From positions 64,685,872-64,749,871 of the forward strand of contig CM046301.1 of the NCBI GenBank assembly GCA_025267735.1: a DNA stretch of 64,000 nucleotides, in the 5' to 3' direction. Under the pieces are notes generated by a model, which saw nothing but the letters and a program-made list of their open reading frames with translations, had not been told where the DNA came from and searched no databases. This document shows, piece after piece, positions 37,988-50,117 of this stretch. The position numbers and the translations under genes were made by a program. How positions within the stretch are numbered: position 1 is the first letter of the stretch; each line of letters starts with the position of its first letter. The DNA comes from Mactra quadrangularis (taxonomy: Eukaryota; Mollusca; Bivalvia; Venerida; Mactridae).

Positions 37988-39345
37988 GTTATGTATTAAG
38001 AGAATATATATCTACCACCGTACATTGACTGTAATGGATGTATATATTTTGGACTTCTGAATGCTAAAAATACAGAGATATTCGAACAAGGACGTCTATC
38101 TCAAAAGTGTTCTGATTTTCAGGGTGACACTGTATCGTTCTACAGAAAATCATAAATTCTCAAATCAAGGATGTTGTTTATATCGCAAGAGATTTTCTGT
38201 TAATATATATGCTATTAACCGAAGTGTAAATTCCTTCGAAGTAAGATTTTTATTACATGTTAATGTACTCGTCCTTGACAGCTTTGTTTCCACAAGTGAA
38301 AATTTGCCGTTTCCATGGTGAGCGTTAGTTACCTGCACAAAGATATTTGGCAAACCGACAACAATTTGCCTGGATAGTGTACCTAGATTAAGCGACTCTG
38401 TAATAGTACTTAAGCGTGTATAGTTCGAACAAAAAAACCACTGTTTACAATAACAATACTATGAACTAACCCACGACGAGGGATGCTCAGGATGACTTTA
38501 AAATAAATAATTGTGATATGTTTTACTTGTGTCTTAGTTGTTGTTGTAATGGAAAGCTATCTACCAGTACAAGCATGATTTACTAAGTGGTGGTGGTTTA
38601 TCAACCATGCTTATTTTGTTAGTATGAATTGCACAAATTTTATTTTATTACTGCCTACCTCTGAAATGAATTGTATTATTTTTAATGTTTACCAAAAACG
38701 TTTTGTTATTTTGTACGCACTATGCAATTATAAGTGAATAAATTATATCTTACAATATTATTGATAATGATTAATTAGATATTCATACATTGATAAAAAT
38801 CATAACAAAGATCCTTTATAGAGACAAACACATTTTTGATTACGGCGTATACTCCTATTTTGCTATTATTTCGACATGATCTGTTGCATGGATTAAATAC
38901 GTATATATATTTTTACAAGCCATCTTAACGCTTGATCGCAAGAATGTGAGACAAATCAAAGTGTATACGTCATGAAATTTAAAATGCACAATCCGTCATG
39001 TATAGAATCATACACTTTAAAGTCTACAACTTACTGTTCAATACAAACTAACGTTTAGAATGTTGGTATTTTGACAGTTATGTTTTTATTATCGTTTTAT
39101 CAGAGATGAAGAATGAATATAAAACTGCATAAGAAGGTGGAACTTGTCCAGACTAAAAAAATGAACCCGGGCCCTGTGATTTCAATGGCCTGCTACAACA
39201 CTACGCCACTTCCTCACGAGTATTTCCTCTTGTACATTATAATTAGTCATATTCTTGCTATAGATAATATAGTTTTCGGATTTATTGTTTTTTAATAAAG
39301 TGTCACTTAATTAAAAGTGATTGTTTCTAAGTTTCTAAGTTTCTT

Positions 39346-41632
39346 GCTGATGCACATTAACCGACTTTACAGATATTGTTCGTGGTCATCGGTTGACGAT
39401 ATTCATTTTTTTATCTCCACGTGGAGTTCTTTTACTACACTTTTGTGCGGTAGAAACTTTTGCGCAACAAATTAATACCACTCTCCCATATTGCAATAAC
39501 AATATTATTAGTATATATATTATCTAAAATTCAATTCTATTTTGACCTTTGATGTAAAAATTAGATATTATACTTAACTTTTTACTGCCCCTCGTTCAAA
39601 TAGATGTGAGACAAACAAGATTGTGAATACATCGTAATTATATTTTCTTCTCATCGTCATACAAAGAACATTTATATAAGAAAGCTGGCAATTACATCTC
39701 AATCATCAACATTTATGTTACATTCTCTGAGGTAATATGAGTAGGATAACATTCAGGATTGTTGCCAATATTTACCTGAAGTAAGGTATAAGACGTAACA
39801 TGATCTGTTCATTTCGTACATTGGTAAATTTGTTACACAGTATATTACAATGGCGGATCAAGAAAATATATTTTCAAGAAAGTATGTGCATTATTTTATG
39901 TTGGAGATGTAGACTATCAAGCCCATTTTTATGCTTATTTTGTTTTTGTTTAAGGATTTGAGAAAATACAATGTAGTAATTATATCGTAGTTATAAATAT
40001 CTGTTCTGTTTAATGTATTATTTTAAGGAATAAAAGCAAACAAAAAGACGCTACTGGCTTGGAAGCAAAAGCAGGATAGAATTCCAAGTTACTTTTCGCT
40101 GTAAAATTGACATGTCTGTATATCATTCAACAAAACTTTCAAGCTATCAGCCGTTAATGACTCTACAGTATCATGAAATTGACAATTTTATGATTTTTAA
40201 ATTAATATTGAACATAATATTTTAATAGTGACAAATTGTCATGGAAAAAATATCATTATCAAAATGTATTTATTGTATTCACAATTTAGTTTAAAGTAAT
40301 CTGAATACGACTGCTGTAAAAGGTTGATTCTCAAGCAATAAATAATAACACGGCTTCGGTAGTAGATAAAATGTGATTTTAAATTTAGTTGAATTTCTTG
40401 AAAAACTATGCCATTTTTGGTTAAAAATAAATGTCTAACTAATAACGTTTTAAATAACACTAATGATCTGAGACTGTGTTCTTTGACTATCCTTTTCCAT
40501 GAAAATTTGACAATAATGTCGATTTTCCTCCATTGATTAGATAATGTGGAGAAGTTTCCGGCCTTGTGGAAGGGTAGGTGAGTACTGGTTATAGACAATG
40601 GTCCAGGAAAGCTAGGTTAGGTGCGCTGGACGCCGTGAAATGACCTAAATTGTGTTGATACGGCGTTAACTCCAATAAATAAATAAATTGACTATCCTTA
40701 CTTATGATCATCCTGATTTATGGATCTTCACGTAGTATTTGTTGAATTTGGAACAAATCTTAGTTTAGCTATGACATAATCTTATCATTATTATTAAACT
40801 CTTTCAAAATTTTAAACACGAAAATACGGTAAGCAATCGTAACATGCTGTGTTTTTTTAATTAAGTAACACTATTGTGACGCTATTTTTGTATGTTTAAA
40901 AGTCTTTATAATATATTATTATATAAATTATTAAACATACAAAATATTTGTTACAATACTGTAATATATATATTAAGCTGTTTACACGCTAAATGTTGTC
41001 GATAGTTCAAGGCAAATGTTCTATAAAACAAAAATCTATAGAAACAGACAATTTATCGAACCCAAAGTTTCAAGATGTCCTGCTTTGATAAGCTGAGAGG
41101 ACAGAAAACGTGTAGTCTTAGAGGAAACAATCATCTAAAATCATGTGAACGTTGTATTATCTATGTTATAATTTCATTACCACGAATCTCATGTAATGGC
41201 CTTTTCCTTTATCTTTGAGAAAAGCGGCCAGTAAGAAGTACTGTCAAACGAAATTACATTTTACACAACCACGGCGGTATTTTTAATTACAATTTTATCA
41301 ACGGTAAACAAACTAAGTAAATACTAGTTGACTTGAAGAGACATGTATTTTACTTATATAATGTTCAATTGACAAACGTTGTATAAAACATACACCAAGA
41401 TGCGCTCTTGCTTGCATAATACTGCAAAAGAAATCGGTGAACTTACAAGTTTTTATCACGACTGGAGTTAGGAAACCTATAGTGAATCATACCAGAATAT
41501 CATGCTAGTAATGTAATACTAATGCATGACTACATGCATGATACCATAAATGTCGATGTAAGATACGGTTTACGACATACCCTCCATGAATACACTTGAG
41601 TCTATGCTCACAAAAAATCAGGATCAACGACG
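39346..41632 (+). other. 5' flank of copy C
   Basis: This is nearly identical to the copy D flank (58246-60337) from about 40000 on, apart from the SINE at 40495-40687. A frame at 40239-40598 (-) runs into that SINE and is not a gene. Nothing else is seen. Confidence 0.65.
40495..40687 (+). mobile_element. 5'-truncated family-1 SINE, absent from unit D
   Basis: The tRNA head is missing. The body (GGTTAGGTGCGCTGGACGCC) and tail (GTGTTGATACGGCGTTAACT, then AATAAATAAATAAA) are intact. An exact 12-bp duplication TTGACTATCCTT flanks it (40483-40494 and 40688-40699). Unit D reads CTTTGACTATCCTTACTTAT with no insert at 59393-59409, a clean empty site. The SINE therefore inserted after C and D separated. 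Confidence 0.9.
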
Positions 41633-41641
41633 TATATATAA
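41633..41641 (+). promoter_or_regulatory. TATA box of C1q copy C
   Basis: TATATATAA in the shared block lies 202 bp before the ATG, at exactly the same distance as in copy D. Confidence 0.6.
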
Positions 41642-41834
41642 CAGTACAATCCCCATATCTTCTTTACCCGACGTAATAACTGAAGTTATTATATAACATG
41701 AACTATTGAATAAAACAGTGACTTTGTGTTGGACAGTTTTACAGTTATATCTTGACTATATTTTTAAATATAACAAGTTATTTTATTTCATTCTAACCGT
41801 TGTGTCTTCTTAACGTATAAGAAAATCTAAGAAA

Positions 41835-43302
41835 ATGTTGTTTTCTATTGTTCTCGTGTTTTGTTTCATTTCATTGTGTCAATGTGAGGAGCCAAAGAGT
41901 TGTTCTCAATTTTATTACGTTGACAAGTTATTAGAGAAAATGATCCGATCAGAAATTAAATCAGAAACTTTAGAAAAAGTAATTACTAACACAATTTCTG
42001 ACGTTCATCTTGCTTTGGATGAGCTCAAAAATGAACGAGAACTTTTCAAAAATGAAATAATGGAGATTAAAAATCTAATTAAGGATTTTCAGATAAAATC
42101 CGACGGTGAAAAACAGACATTGGAAAATAAATTTCTTGAATATAAAAACGAAACGAGAGAAATAGTAGGTAAGTGATCAAAACTGCTATATTACTAGCTT
42201 TACAAGTATCTCCTATACAGAGTAATGCGGATTTTCTTTATAAATTTCATATTGTAATGTTGTTATATGTAAAATACCGCCAAAGTGTTTCTCTTCATCA
42301 TAATATTTTGACCTTGACTTTGATGACATTTGATATCTTAGGAAACAGCAGCATTAATTTTAATCAGTTTTTCTCACTAACCAACTCGAAGCGTAACACT
42401 GAAATGTAATCCTTTTCACAGAAACCTTTGTAACTTATAAAATACTAATAGTAGGGGAAGTTTAGCGTTAGTTTGATATTGTTCCATTGGACTCGCATTT
42501 ATAGATATTTTTGACAAACATTTATCTGAATATACAATTTGATATATCAGACTTTTATAATAGAATTATTTTAGAAAATGATTTTTAGGATATTATCTCA
42601 GTGTTAGTAACCATGAATATAAATAGAAGTCAAATGGTTCAACATGCCCTCATATTGGGTTAGTTGATATATCCTCCGGGCTAAGTTGAGCCACATATAT
42701 TGGTATGCAGATGTACAGAAGGAAATGATTTTTATACAGAGAATTATTTCCGGCTACTTGTACGAGTATTTAAGTTAAAAAGCGATTGTAAAAGAGAAAT
42801 GTAAAAGAAAAATGATGTCTGTTATTTATCACTAAATTAAATTACCCCTAATGTTTCTCTTTCAGAAAAAATGGCCACCCCCAATATCACCAATATCATG
42901 TTCAAGGCCAGAACTGTTAAAGATAAAAGTCCATCGCAAGGTGAAACAATAATATTCCAAGATGTTATGTTAAACTATGGTGATGGTTATGACGAGAACA
43001 CTGGCATTTTTACTGCACCAATTACAGGGAATTATATCTTCAGTATACATATGTGTTTGTCGGGTAATAAGTATTTCTACTACGGTATAATAAAAGACGG
43101 CAGTGTTCACACTTCTGGTAGGTTTGCTGATTCCAGTTACAACATGTGTTACACTGCTGACTCTATGATGAGAGTTGATGCTGGACAGAAAGTATGGTTG
43201 AAATGTTTGTATGATTCATCAAGTACTGATATATTTAAAGATTACACATCTTCAACATTCAATTTCTGGAATACATTTTCAGGAATTCTTGTACATGTAT
43301 AA
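41835..43302 (+). CDS. Secreted coiled-coil C1q-domain protein, copy C
   Basis: Exons 41835-42168 and 42866-43302, with a 697-bp phase-1 intron (GTAAGT...CTCTTTCAG), encode 256 aa. The signal peptide is MLFSIVLVFCFISLCQC. The stalk differs from copy D at one residue only (Lys104 of YKNET, Glu in D). The C1q head (about 115-256, ending FSGILVHV) differs from D at about 28 positions. A 9-bp in-frame duplication at the head start gives TPNITNIMF, adding three residues and a new N-glycosylation sequon (Asn118-Ile-Thr). Head cysteines are in HMC, MCYTAD and LKCLY. The head also has aromatic changes near the end (FNFWNTF instead of YNYWNTF). Function as a secreted recognition molecule is inferred from domain architecture. 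Confidence 0.9.
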
Positions 43303-44004
43303 CAATATAGTCGTTACTAAAATAGAGAATTGTACATTAAATCTAGATAATCCTGTATTTATGAATATGTACGTATTACAATATTTGTGTAAATTTGTAA
43401 CAATTTTATCATAATATTTTTATATTATTTATGATAAATCTGTTCATATAATTGTGAAATATTATTTCAACGATCATCATCAATTGCTTAAATATAATGT
43501 TGTGCCCCCACCTCCAAACAAACAAACCAACTAACTTTTAAGGGAGTAGTTGGGAAAATATCATAATAAAAATTAAGTAAAAACTATTTTAAATTTTAAT
43601 TAAACAAATATGTTATACTTATTGTCACGTTACTTGTTTTAGAATATTAACTTACAGTGTGATACCGCGTACTATAAAGCTGTGTCATGTGTTTGTTTAT
43701 CAGTTTTCAATACGGTTAATTTCCTCGTCATATCTTTATTATCTTTCAACATATTGTGCTCGTTCAACAACTATCTGCTAGAACATTGTTTGACTTGTCA
43801 TTATTCATGTGTTTCTAGAAACTGACTTTAAATGTCGATAGTTGAAAATCACAATCTATGTAATGAATTATTTATCAGACATTTCAGTGTTTGGATTTGT
43901 TTTCTGTTGGGCATGATTAGAACTACCCTTGTTTGTAATATTACAAAATTATTATCATTAATGTAATGGATTGTTTTACCCTATTTTATACTCGTATAAA
44001 CAAT

Positions 44005-44010
44005 AATAAA
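44005..44010 (+). terminator. Poly(A) signal of copy C
   Basis: AATAAA in CAATAATAAAACAGCAGTGT lies 703 bp after the stop. It is identical in context to copy D and is followed by TTTTGTCATTT. Confidence 0.55.
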
Positions 44011-44381
44011 ACAGCAGTGTTTTGTCATTTATTGTACCCACCTCATTTGGTATATCTATATACAAGAGTTTATCCAGAGCAATCTGAACAACTTTGAGAT
44101 CGAATAATTTTTTTCTTTGATAAACTAACGATTTCTCGAGCTTTTTTGCATTCCTCTATCCATGATAGAATCGTGAAAATCGTTAATATCTAAATGTCCG
44201 AGTGCAATTTAGATCGATCAAAACGTTTGTAATTTAATGCACCCGATTTCAGTTATATTCAACTGAGGTTTATTTGTGTTCAGATTATCACGGCCATGCT
44301 GCTGTATTTATGATATAATATTGATATTGAGTATTGTTGGTCACAAACTAGACAACCATGCATTGTATGTTGCGATGGAAA

Positions 44382-44605
44382 TAACGTCGTAGCAACACAT
44401 CATATAAATAATATGAGTACGATCAGTCAACTTAATCACGGTTCCTCGAAATTTTAAATCTTTGGATTTAGCTGTTTCACACTTATAAGCATTGAAAGTA
44501 TCATTACTTTGGTCAGTTACTTGCTCTACATGGTTTAGAATCAGTGGTAGGAGGGAGAAATTGTCATATAAATTATTTCATGACCAATCTCCAACACGGT
44601 ATGCC
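44382..44605 (-). mobile_element. Family-2 SINE with head deleted
   Basis: The reverse tail AACGTCGTAGCAACACATCA and body match 63092-63380 in unit D. The element stops abruptly at GTATGCCTCT, where the deletion described for this flank begins. Confidence 0.6.
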
Positions 44606-45210
44606 TCTACATTTCTTTTCACGAAAATTATTTGACCCAATGGATTTTGATCCTTTGCACAACAATTGAATCGAGCGGTAAATTTTGTAATGCTTACATA
44701 TATTTTGTGCAAAGACTTTAAAGTAAACAGTGCTAATTCAAACGCTTATGTTGATTTTTCGAACTTAGAAATGTAATACATTTGTATTTATTTTATGCAC
44801 GATTTAATTTTTTCTATATTTTGGCTGATACTAGAACTAGACAAAAATTCAGAGTTCAATCATCTGGCAGGTACATTATACATGTACCTTAAATGAGTTA
44901 TGTCATGGAAATTTTTTCAACTTATCAAGGGAAATAACTACGATCCAGATTTAGATTAAAATAGCGTAACATTATTTCCCTTCCATGATACTTCATTCTC
45001 GTGTGTTCTGCACACGTTGTAGACTGGAATCCATAATACCTAAAAGAAAAGCATTGCAATACTCCAAACAAGATGTGACCAATAAACTTATCAGCATTTT
45101 GGTAGCATGTGCGACTTAAAACCACAAGACCTTACCACTAAGATGATTTGCTTCATTTAGGGTACATCTAGGTATTATTTTTTTTTGTGTATATTTTCTG
45201 TCTCCGCCAT

Positions 45211-45489
45211 AGGCGGAACTAGCGGGGGATCTGGACTTCTCTAGAGTTTCCAAAATGTACCTGTCCATAGTTCTTGACTTGAAGACACTTTTATTTATAG
45301 CATGATGCATTTTTTCTCGGTTCTTTACATAGATTTACTGGTTATGTATTTTTTATTATTAATGTTACAATATTCTGCAGAAAGTGTATAATGTGGAAGT
45401 GGTTCAAAAGTTTGGACCCTCCACCCCCCCCCTAGAAAAAGTTCGGACCCCCACCCTCCTAGAAAAAAAATCCTGGATCCACCCCTGTC
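45211..45489. repeat. Repeat with AGGCGGA/TGGATCC-type ends
   Basis: The left end AGGCGGAACTAGCGGGGGAT and right end (reverse) GGACAGGGGTGGATCCAGGA are similar to the GGGGCGGAT ends of 32126-33291. Internally there is a short duplication, CCCTCCTAGAAAAA/CCCCCTAGAAAAAG. A frame at 45384-45662 crosses it and is not treated as a gene. Confidence 0.4.
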
Positions 45490-45705
45490 CGCAATTGGAA
45501 AGTCTAATTGCTGACAAAATGTTCCTAGTAGAGCGTGTCAGGAGGCAGAGTAATTCTGCGCCACTGCAAATTGCAAGTCTGTCACACTGCATTCAGCGCT
45601 GGTGTAGGAAGAATTTCAGATTGGAAGGCCAAAACAGAACAAAACTGAGTGCACAATACTAATGATGAATTGTTGTACAATGATGGATTCAAGTACGAAG
45701 TGTTA

Positions 45706-46143
45706 ACCGAGTGTGGAATCACGTGACCTATATGGTTCCTATCACGGCAAAAATGACGACCAGATCAGCAAATTTAGACGAAAAAAAACAAGGTAAATGA
45801 CATTTATACGTAACCTATTTTTATCACACCTAGTGCAGTCTAAGCAGCACAAGGCTCACTTTGTAGCGGTAGTTCTCTCTACCCCACAGTGGTTCTAGTT
45901 TTTTTAGATTACCTCGAAGTTCTTCCTAAAATCTCTCGACTTGAGAACTAGAATCGTTGTGAGTTTGGGATACTACCGATATAAAGAGAGCTTTGTGTTG
46001 CTCAGACTGCACTAGGTCTGATAAAAAACGGGTACGTATAAATGTCAGTTAAAATGTCTTTTTCATCTAAATGTGTTAATTTGGTCGTCATTTTTGCATT
46101 TATGTTAGGAACCATTTAGGTCACGTTATTCCCAACACTGGTT
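45706..46143. mobile_element. Large foldback element, GGAATNACGTGACCT arms
   Basis: The two halves are near-complete inverted copies of each other: left GGAATCACGTGACCTATATG and right (reverse) GGGAATAACGTGACCTAAAT. Similarity continues through ATGACGACCA, GACATTTATACGTA and CCTAGTGCAGTCTRAGCA to the centre near 45920. Arms are about 200 bp, so the RNA or single strand would form one long hairpin. No frame is present. The flanks may be TTA-like, but the duplication is unclear. Confidence 0.75.
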
Positions 46144-46433
46144 TATTATATCCTTTATCAATCGCCATCAATATAAAATGCAAATATGTTTACATGCGTA
46201 TCTTATATATATACTTATGCATTGACTTATATATTTCAAACACCACACGCAAATATCCAATGTTTTCCACAAAATCTGTATGAGGGAAGTAAGCCTGTCT
46301 TGATTTAACCATGTATAAAACCAAGCCACTCATAATTCGAAATTCCGGAATTTTGTAGAGAAATTAAACTTTAACTATGTAATGATATCACTGAATGTAA
46401 TGGTACTTAATTTACCTTACTTCTCATAGGCGG

Positions 46434-46485
46434 ATCTAGCGGGGGTTCTGGGGGGGGGGGGTCCGACCCCCCCCAGAATATCAGA
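46434..46485. repeat. G/C-tract repeat end fragment
   Basis: AGGCGGATCTAGCGGGGGTT is followed by a run of G and then CCGACCCCCCCC, a short hairpin. This looks like one end of the family seen at 32126 and 45211. Confidence 0.35.
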
Positions 46486-46833
46486 AGTTTTAAACGTTGA
46501 ACGCGTTTCAGTATATAATATTTGAGTATTTAAATCAGCAGGAAAATACTTATCAGTAAAAATACATCATTGGAAGGATAAAAATGTGCTGTTGTTTTTT
46601 CTTTTGCTGTCCTTATTTCTATAAATTATTATTGGTTGTAGAAGAATAATTGTGTTGGTCGGGAATTGATTCCAGATCGTCTGTTGGAAGGCAACCATGG
46701 TAACATTTACACCATCGATGCTTTCTTGCTGCGTTTTTCATGTAAGTATTTTAAATATTTGTTTAAGTGATTCTTAATGGTGTTTTAGATTCTCATCAAA
46801 GAACTCCTGTACTCATGACAGAAAACTATAGTT

Positions 46834-46914
46834 CATTCGGAACAACCTCGGCGATCATTTTAGAAGATATACGAAGTTTATCTGCGTAGAAGATCGCCGA
46901 GGTAGTTCCGAATG
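46834..46914. repeat. 81-bp CATTCGGAAC hairpin
   Basis: The left arm CATTCGGAACAACCTCGGCG and right arm (reverse) CATTCGGAACTACCTCGGCG enclose a short centre. The same ends bound the nested element at 33937-34310, so this looks like a minimal derivative of that family. No clear target duplication is seen. Confidence 0.65.
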
Positions 46915-47282
46915 AATGTAGATATCCGTATTTATACGGAGATAAAGAACATATATCGAGTATTCAAATCAGCGAGGTTGATGCATGCGCCCTTTACAGT
47001 TGAATAAAATTTAACTATAATAGTATACATACTTTACATACATACATAAATTTTTATTTTCATTGATGTAGGGTCGTTTTAATTTCACTGAAAGAGCTAC
47101 GAATGAGATATTTTCACGAGTGTTTTATAGACGAACTGTTGCTGTTGGGTGCTCCCTAGAAAAATTATAGATACGAGCATCTTTTCAAAAAAAAAAACCT
47201 GCGTAAAATGTCGTAATCGTAAGTCAATTTCATTAATTTTGCAGCGTCAAAGTAGAGAACTTTACTCTACGATAAAATAAAA

Positions 47283-47332
47283 GATGTGCGTCGGCCGGGA
47301 ATCGAACCCGGATCGACAGCTTGGAATTCACC
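47283..47332 (-). repeat. 3' half of a tRNA-like sequence
   Basis: On the minus strand, CCGGGTTCGATTCCCGG forms a perfect T arm followed by CCGACGCA. This resembles the 3' half of animal tRNA-Gly genes. The upstream half does not pair as an acceptor or D arm, so it is a fragment or SINE head, not a working tRNA. Confidence 0.45.
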
Positions 47333-48540
47333 TACAACAGAATGCAGAAAACCGTTCCGATAAATATTACCGATAAACGATGTTTATTCTCTAGTTATAC
47401 AATCTATAGTAAATGATGCCCAAGATTTTGAACTTGTTCCAACCTTTTGAAACATTCTTAATGTTTACGCTGACATTTTAAGCGAATACATCTATTCGAC
47501 AGGTCTCAAAAATCTTTTGTTCTTCGTCAAAAAAGCAAATATATCCAAAAGGATTCAACATAGGATAATATGATAACTACCGTCAGAAGATTTGATGCTT
47601 TTATTCGGAAATGCCGCTCACAGATAGCCTATGTGGTAGCTCATCTGACAACAAACTAGGGGTCGGTCATGGATTCAATCCCTTGGCAGTAACTACAAAT
47701 CTTCATGGAGTAATTATATTTTTGTTTTTGACTACCCCTTTATCATAGCCTGTGACTTGCAAACGATAATTTTACAGATTGTAAAGGGAAGTAATTTTGT
47801 TGCTTACTAGGTTTGAAATAACATTATATTATTTCCCTTTAACAAAACTTCATTCTAAAAGGTAAAATTTAACATGCTTTAGGTTAAAACATAATTTACG
47901 TTATAGAACAAATGCAGATAATACCACCACAGTATATGGTATGGGTGAAAAATACAACACAAAAACGAACTCCTAGTCAGAAAAAAACACAATTAAACAT
48001 GGACAGGCAAACACATGGAAATAGACAAATTTATCCTCATGAATTAAAACACGCTAGTTAAATTGTTCGTTGTCGTTGCTTTTCAGCCAGTATACAGGAT
48101 TCGGACGTAGGCGATGTACAGTGTTTGACTTAAATCGCATAAATAGAATATAAATTAAGTAATGTAAATATAAAATGCATTTCATAAAATAGAGAGTTTT
48201 AGTTCTGTAAAATTGACAGGGAGACAACTAATACGATCATGTGTACATAAAGAACAGTCTCTGGTAGAGTTACCGTTCTTCTCTCATAATTTTTTAAAAT
48301 GTTTAAGCATCAGGTATAAAGGTTTTGTTTATCAAGTTTGTGATTGAACTGGCGTACAATAACATCATGTAGTTATTTTGTCTGTAGATGGAAACACAAT
48401 ATTTGATAAATTCAAGAAAATTCAGCGTATGGGTCAGTTAAATCAAATATCGCTGGTTGTTGCACTATTATTAGGGTAACATACAATGTGATCAAATGCT
48501 CCTGTCCAAAGAAAACTGCACACCACATTTTGTATATTGA

Positions 48541-48900
48541 TTCACATCCGAGACTGCGAACCCTAGTACACTAAAGAGATAGTTTTCTTATGTATTCTGA
48601 TATTCGTATCGTACCGTTTGATTCTGCCTGTTTGCTTAGTTGGATTTTCAATTCTAACGATCTAACGATTTCATCTATATCAAAGATCATATCCACTGCA
48701 CTATGGAGACCTATGGTTTGTTTGGATATTCGTGTCGTTCCGTATGTTTCCGACTGTTTGTTCACTTAGGTTATTATTTGTATGTATCCACATCATAGAT
48801 TGCTCATCCCTGTACACTATGAAACAGCTTTCTGATTTACTCGGATATTTAAGTCGAACTCTTGATATATATATGACACCACAGTGGCAGCAATTACTGA
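48541..48900. repeat. Degenerate tandem repeat, unit C
   Basis: This is the unit C version of the 9128-9475 block. The minus-strand frame that is continuous in unit A is split here into two overlapping frames (48571-48765, 48701-48946), which argues against coding. Confidence 0.45.
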
Positions 48901-48956
48901 ATAAATGTGTTAAATAATTGCTAATACCTGACACCACTAAATTCATTGAAGACCAT

Positions 48957-49178
48957 CAGCAGCGTGTTCAGTAACGACTGTTAGCGAACGTTACGGATAC
49001 GGGACAACTCTACCCGAAGACAACTCATCCCGTGCATAACTAAATTCAAAGTTATGAAAACTCAACCCATTAGCAGGGGATTGAATTGTCTCAGGTTGAG
49101 TTGTCTTTTGGTTGAGATGTTACGACACTTTCGTTTCGGAACGTTTTGGAAAGTTCGGGATAATTGAACAGGCTACTG
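48957..49178. mobile_element. GTGTTCA-family MITE, copy 5
   Basis: The ends are CAGCAGCGTGTTCAGTAACG and (reverse) CAGTAGCCTGTTCAATTATC, with AT on both sides. It is positionally equivalent to copy 2 in unit A. Confidence 0.65.
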
Positions 49179-50117
49179 ATCGTTTTGCGGAAACGTAAAT
49201 TCTGTTTCCATAAATGAGGAGACACATCTGAGGAGCGTTCAACAATGCGAGCGCTCGGGGCGACATCGAATGCGGGCGCTCGCGCGAGTGCTCGCGAGCG
49301 CTCGCGATTCAGCTCGAGAGGTGATTCGCTTATCCATTGTTATATAAATAGATTTCAGTTGATATGTTGATCTAAAATAATATTTGAATGAATATATACT
49401 TGTAAGCACTCTGGCCAGGTCTCGCCGGCTACCGAAGTGGTCCCTGGGAATTCACCCAACCGGCACAGCCCCAACCTTCATTGGTTGTACCAGCAGTCAA
49501 TCCGGGCATTAGTATGTAAAAGAGGATAGCCCCTGTCTGAAAGATGCCAGATCAGGAGCCTCAGCAATAGATGCTGGTTGGTTATTCTAGACTATGGTGG
49601 TGCGAGAAAAAAAGCCGTACTTGTAGAAGTCTGTGTGAGCCATGACTTGTCTGTATGCTCTAGTATGCTTCTTCCTGGTTATTTTGACATGACAATATTA
49701 CTATGACACGGCTAAACAAGATTATACAAAGACAATGGCAAACGTAGAGACATAAAATCAGAGAAATGTATGATTTTACTACATGTAAATCAAAAGACAG
49801 AAAACTAATGATAGGTTTATAAAGTTAATAAATACAACATAGACAATATAAAATAAGTATATTCACTATAAAGTAATTGACACTTAATAGAACAACAACA
49901 AAAATATTTAACTTAATTAATCTCAGTGGTCATCTAGTTACCATAACTAGTTAACCACTTAATCAACTAGTTAATTCAGAGGTTAATTAGGTACGGTAAC
50001 TAGTTAACCACTTAATTATTAGTTAGTTATATGTGGTTATCTGATGGCAGAAATATGCCACCAGAAAATGTAGATCAAAATGGAAAAATAAAACAAATAA
50101 TTGAAATTAATAAAACT

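Larger units (their letters stand above)
35924..39345 (+). other. Spacer block between copies B and C
   Basis: This is the paralogue of 10360-13860. It has the minus-strand SINE (36325-36586), a GTGTTCA MITE (37771-37987) and the SINE remnant (39150-39230) in the same order. Frames at 36681-36953 and 38061-38321 are not preserved in the other spacers. No gene is seen. Confidence 0.65.
43303..49230 (+). other. 3' UTR and downstream flank of copy C
   Basis: It matches the copy D flank up to about 44600. There, a deletion of about 510 bp relative to D (63313-63822) removes a SINE head and joins GGTATGCCTCT to ACATTTCTTTTC. A C-specific stretch (about 44900-47380) carries foldback elements and repeat fragments listed separately. 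From about 47390 it again matches unit A (7580-9800). No gene is supported; frames at 45116-45662 overlap repeats. Confidence 0.6.

Noticed and set aside
42173..42409. 78-codon ORFs beginning at the exon 1 donor (also 60878-61114) as genes
   Set aside because: They lie wholly in the intron between the GTAAGT donor and the acceptor; the match between C and D reflects recent duplication.
45384..45662. 92-codon ORF as a small gene
   Set aside because: It starts inside the repeat at 45211-45489, overlaps an antisense frame, and has no signal peptide, domain or paralogue.
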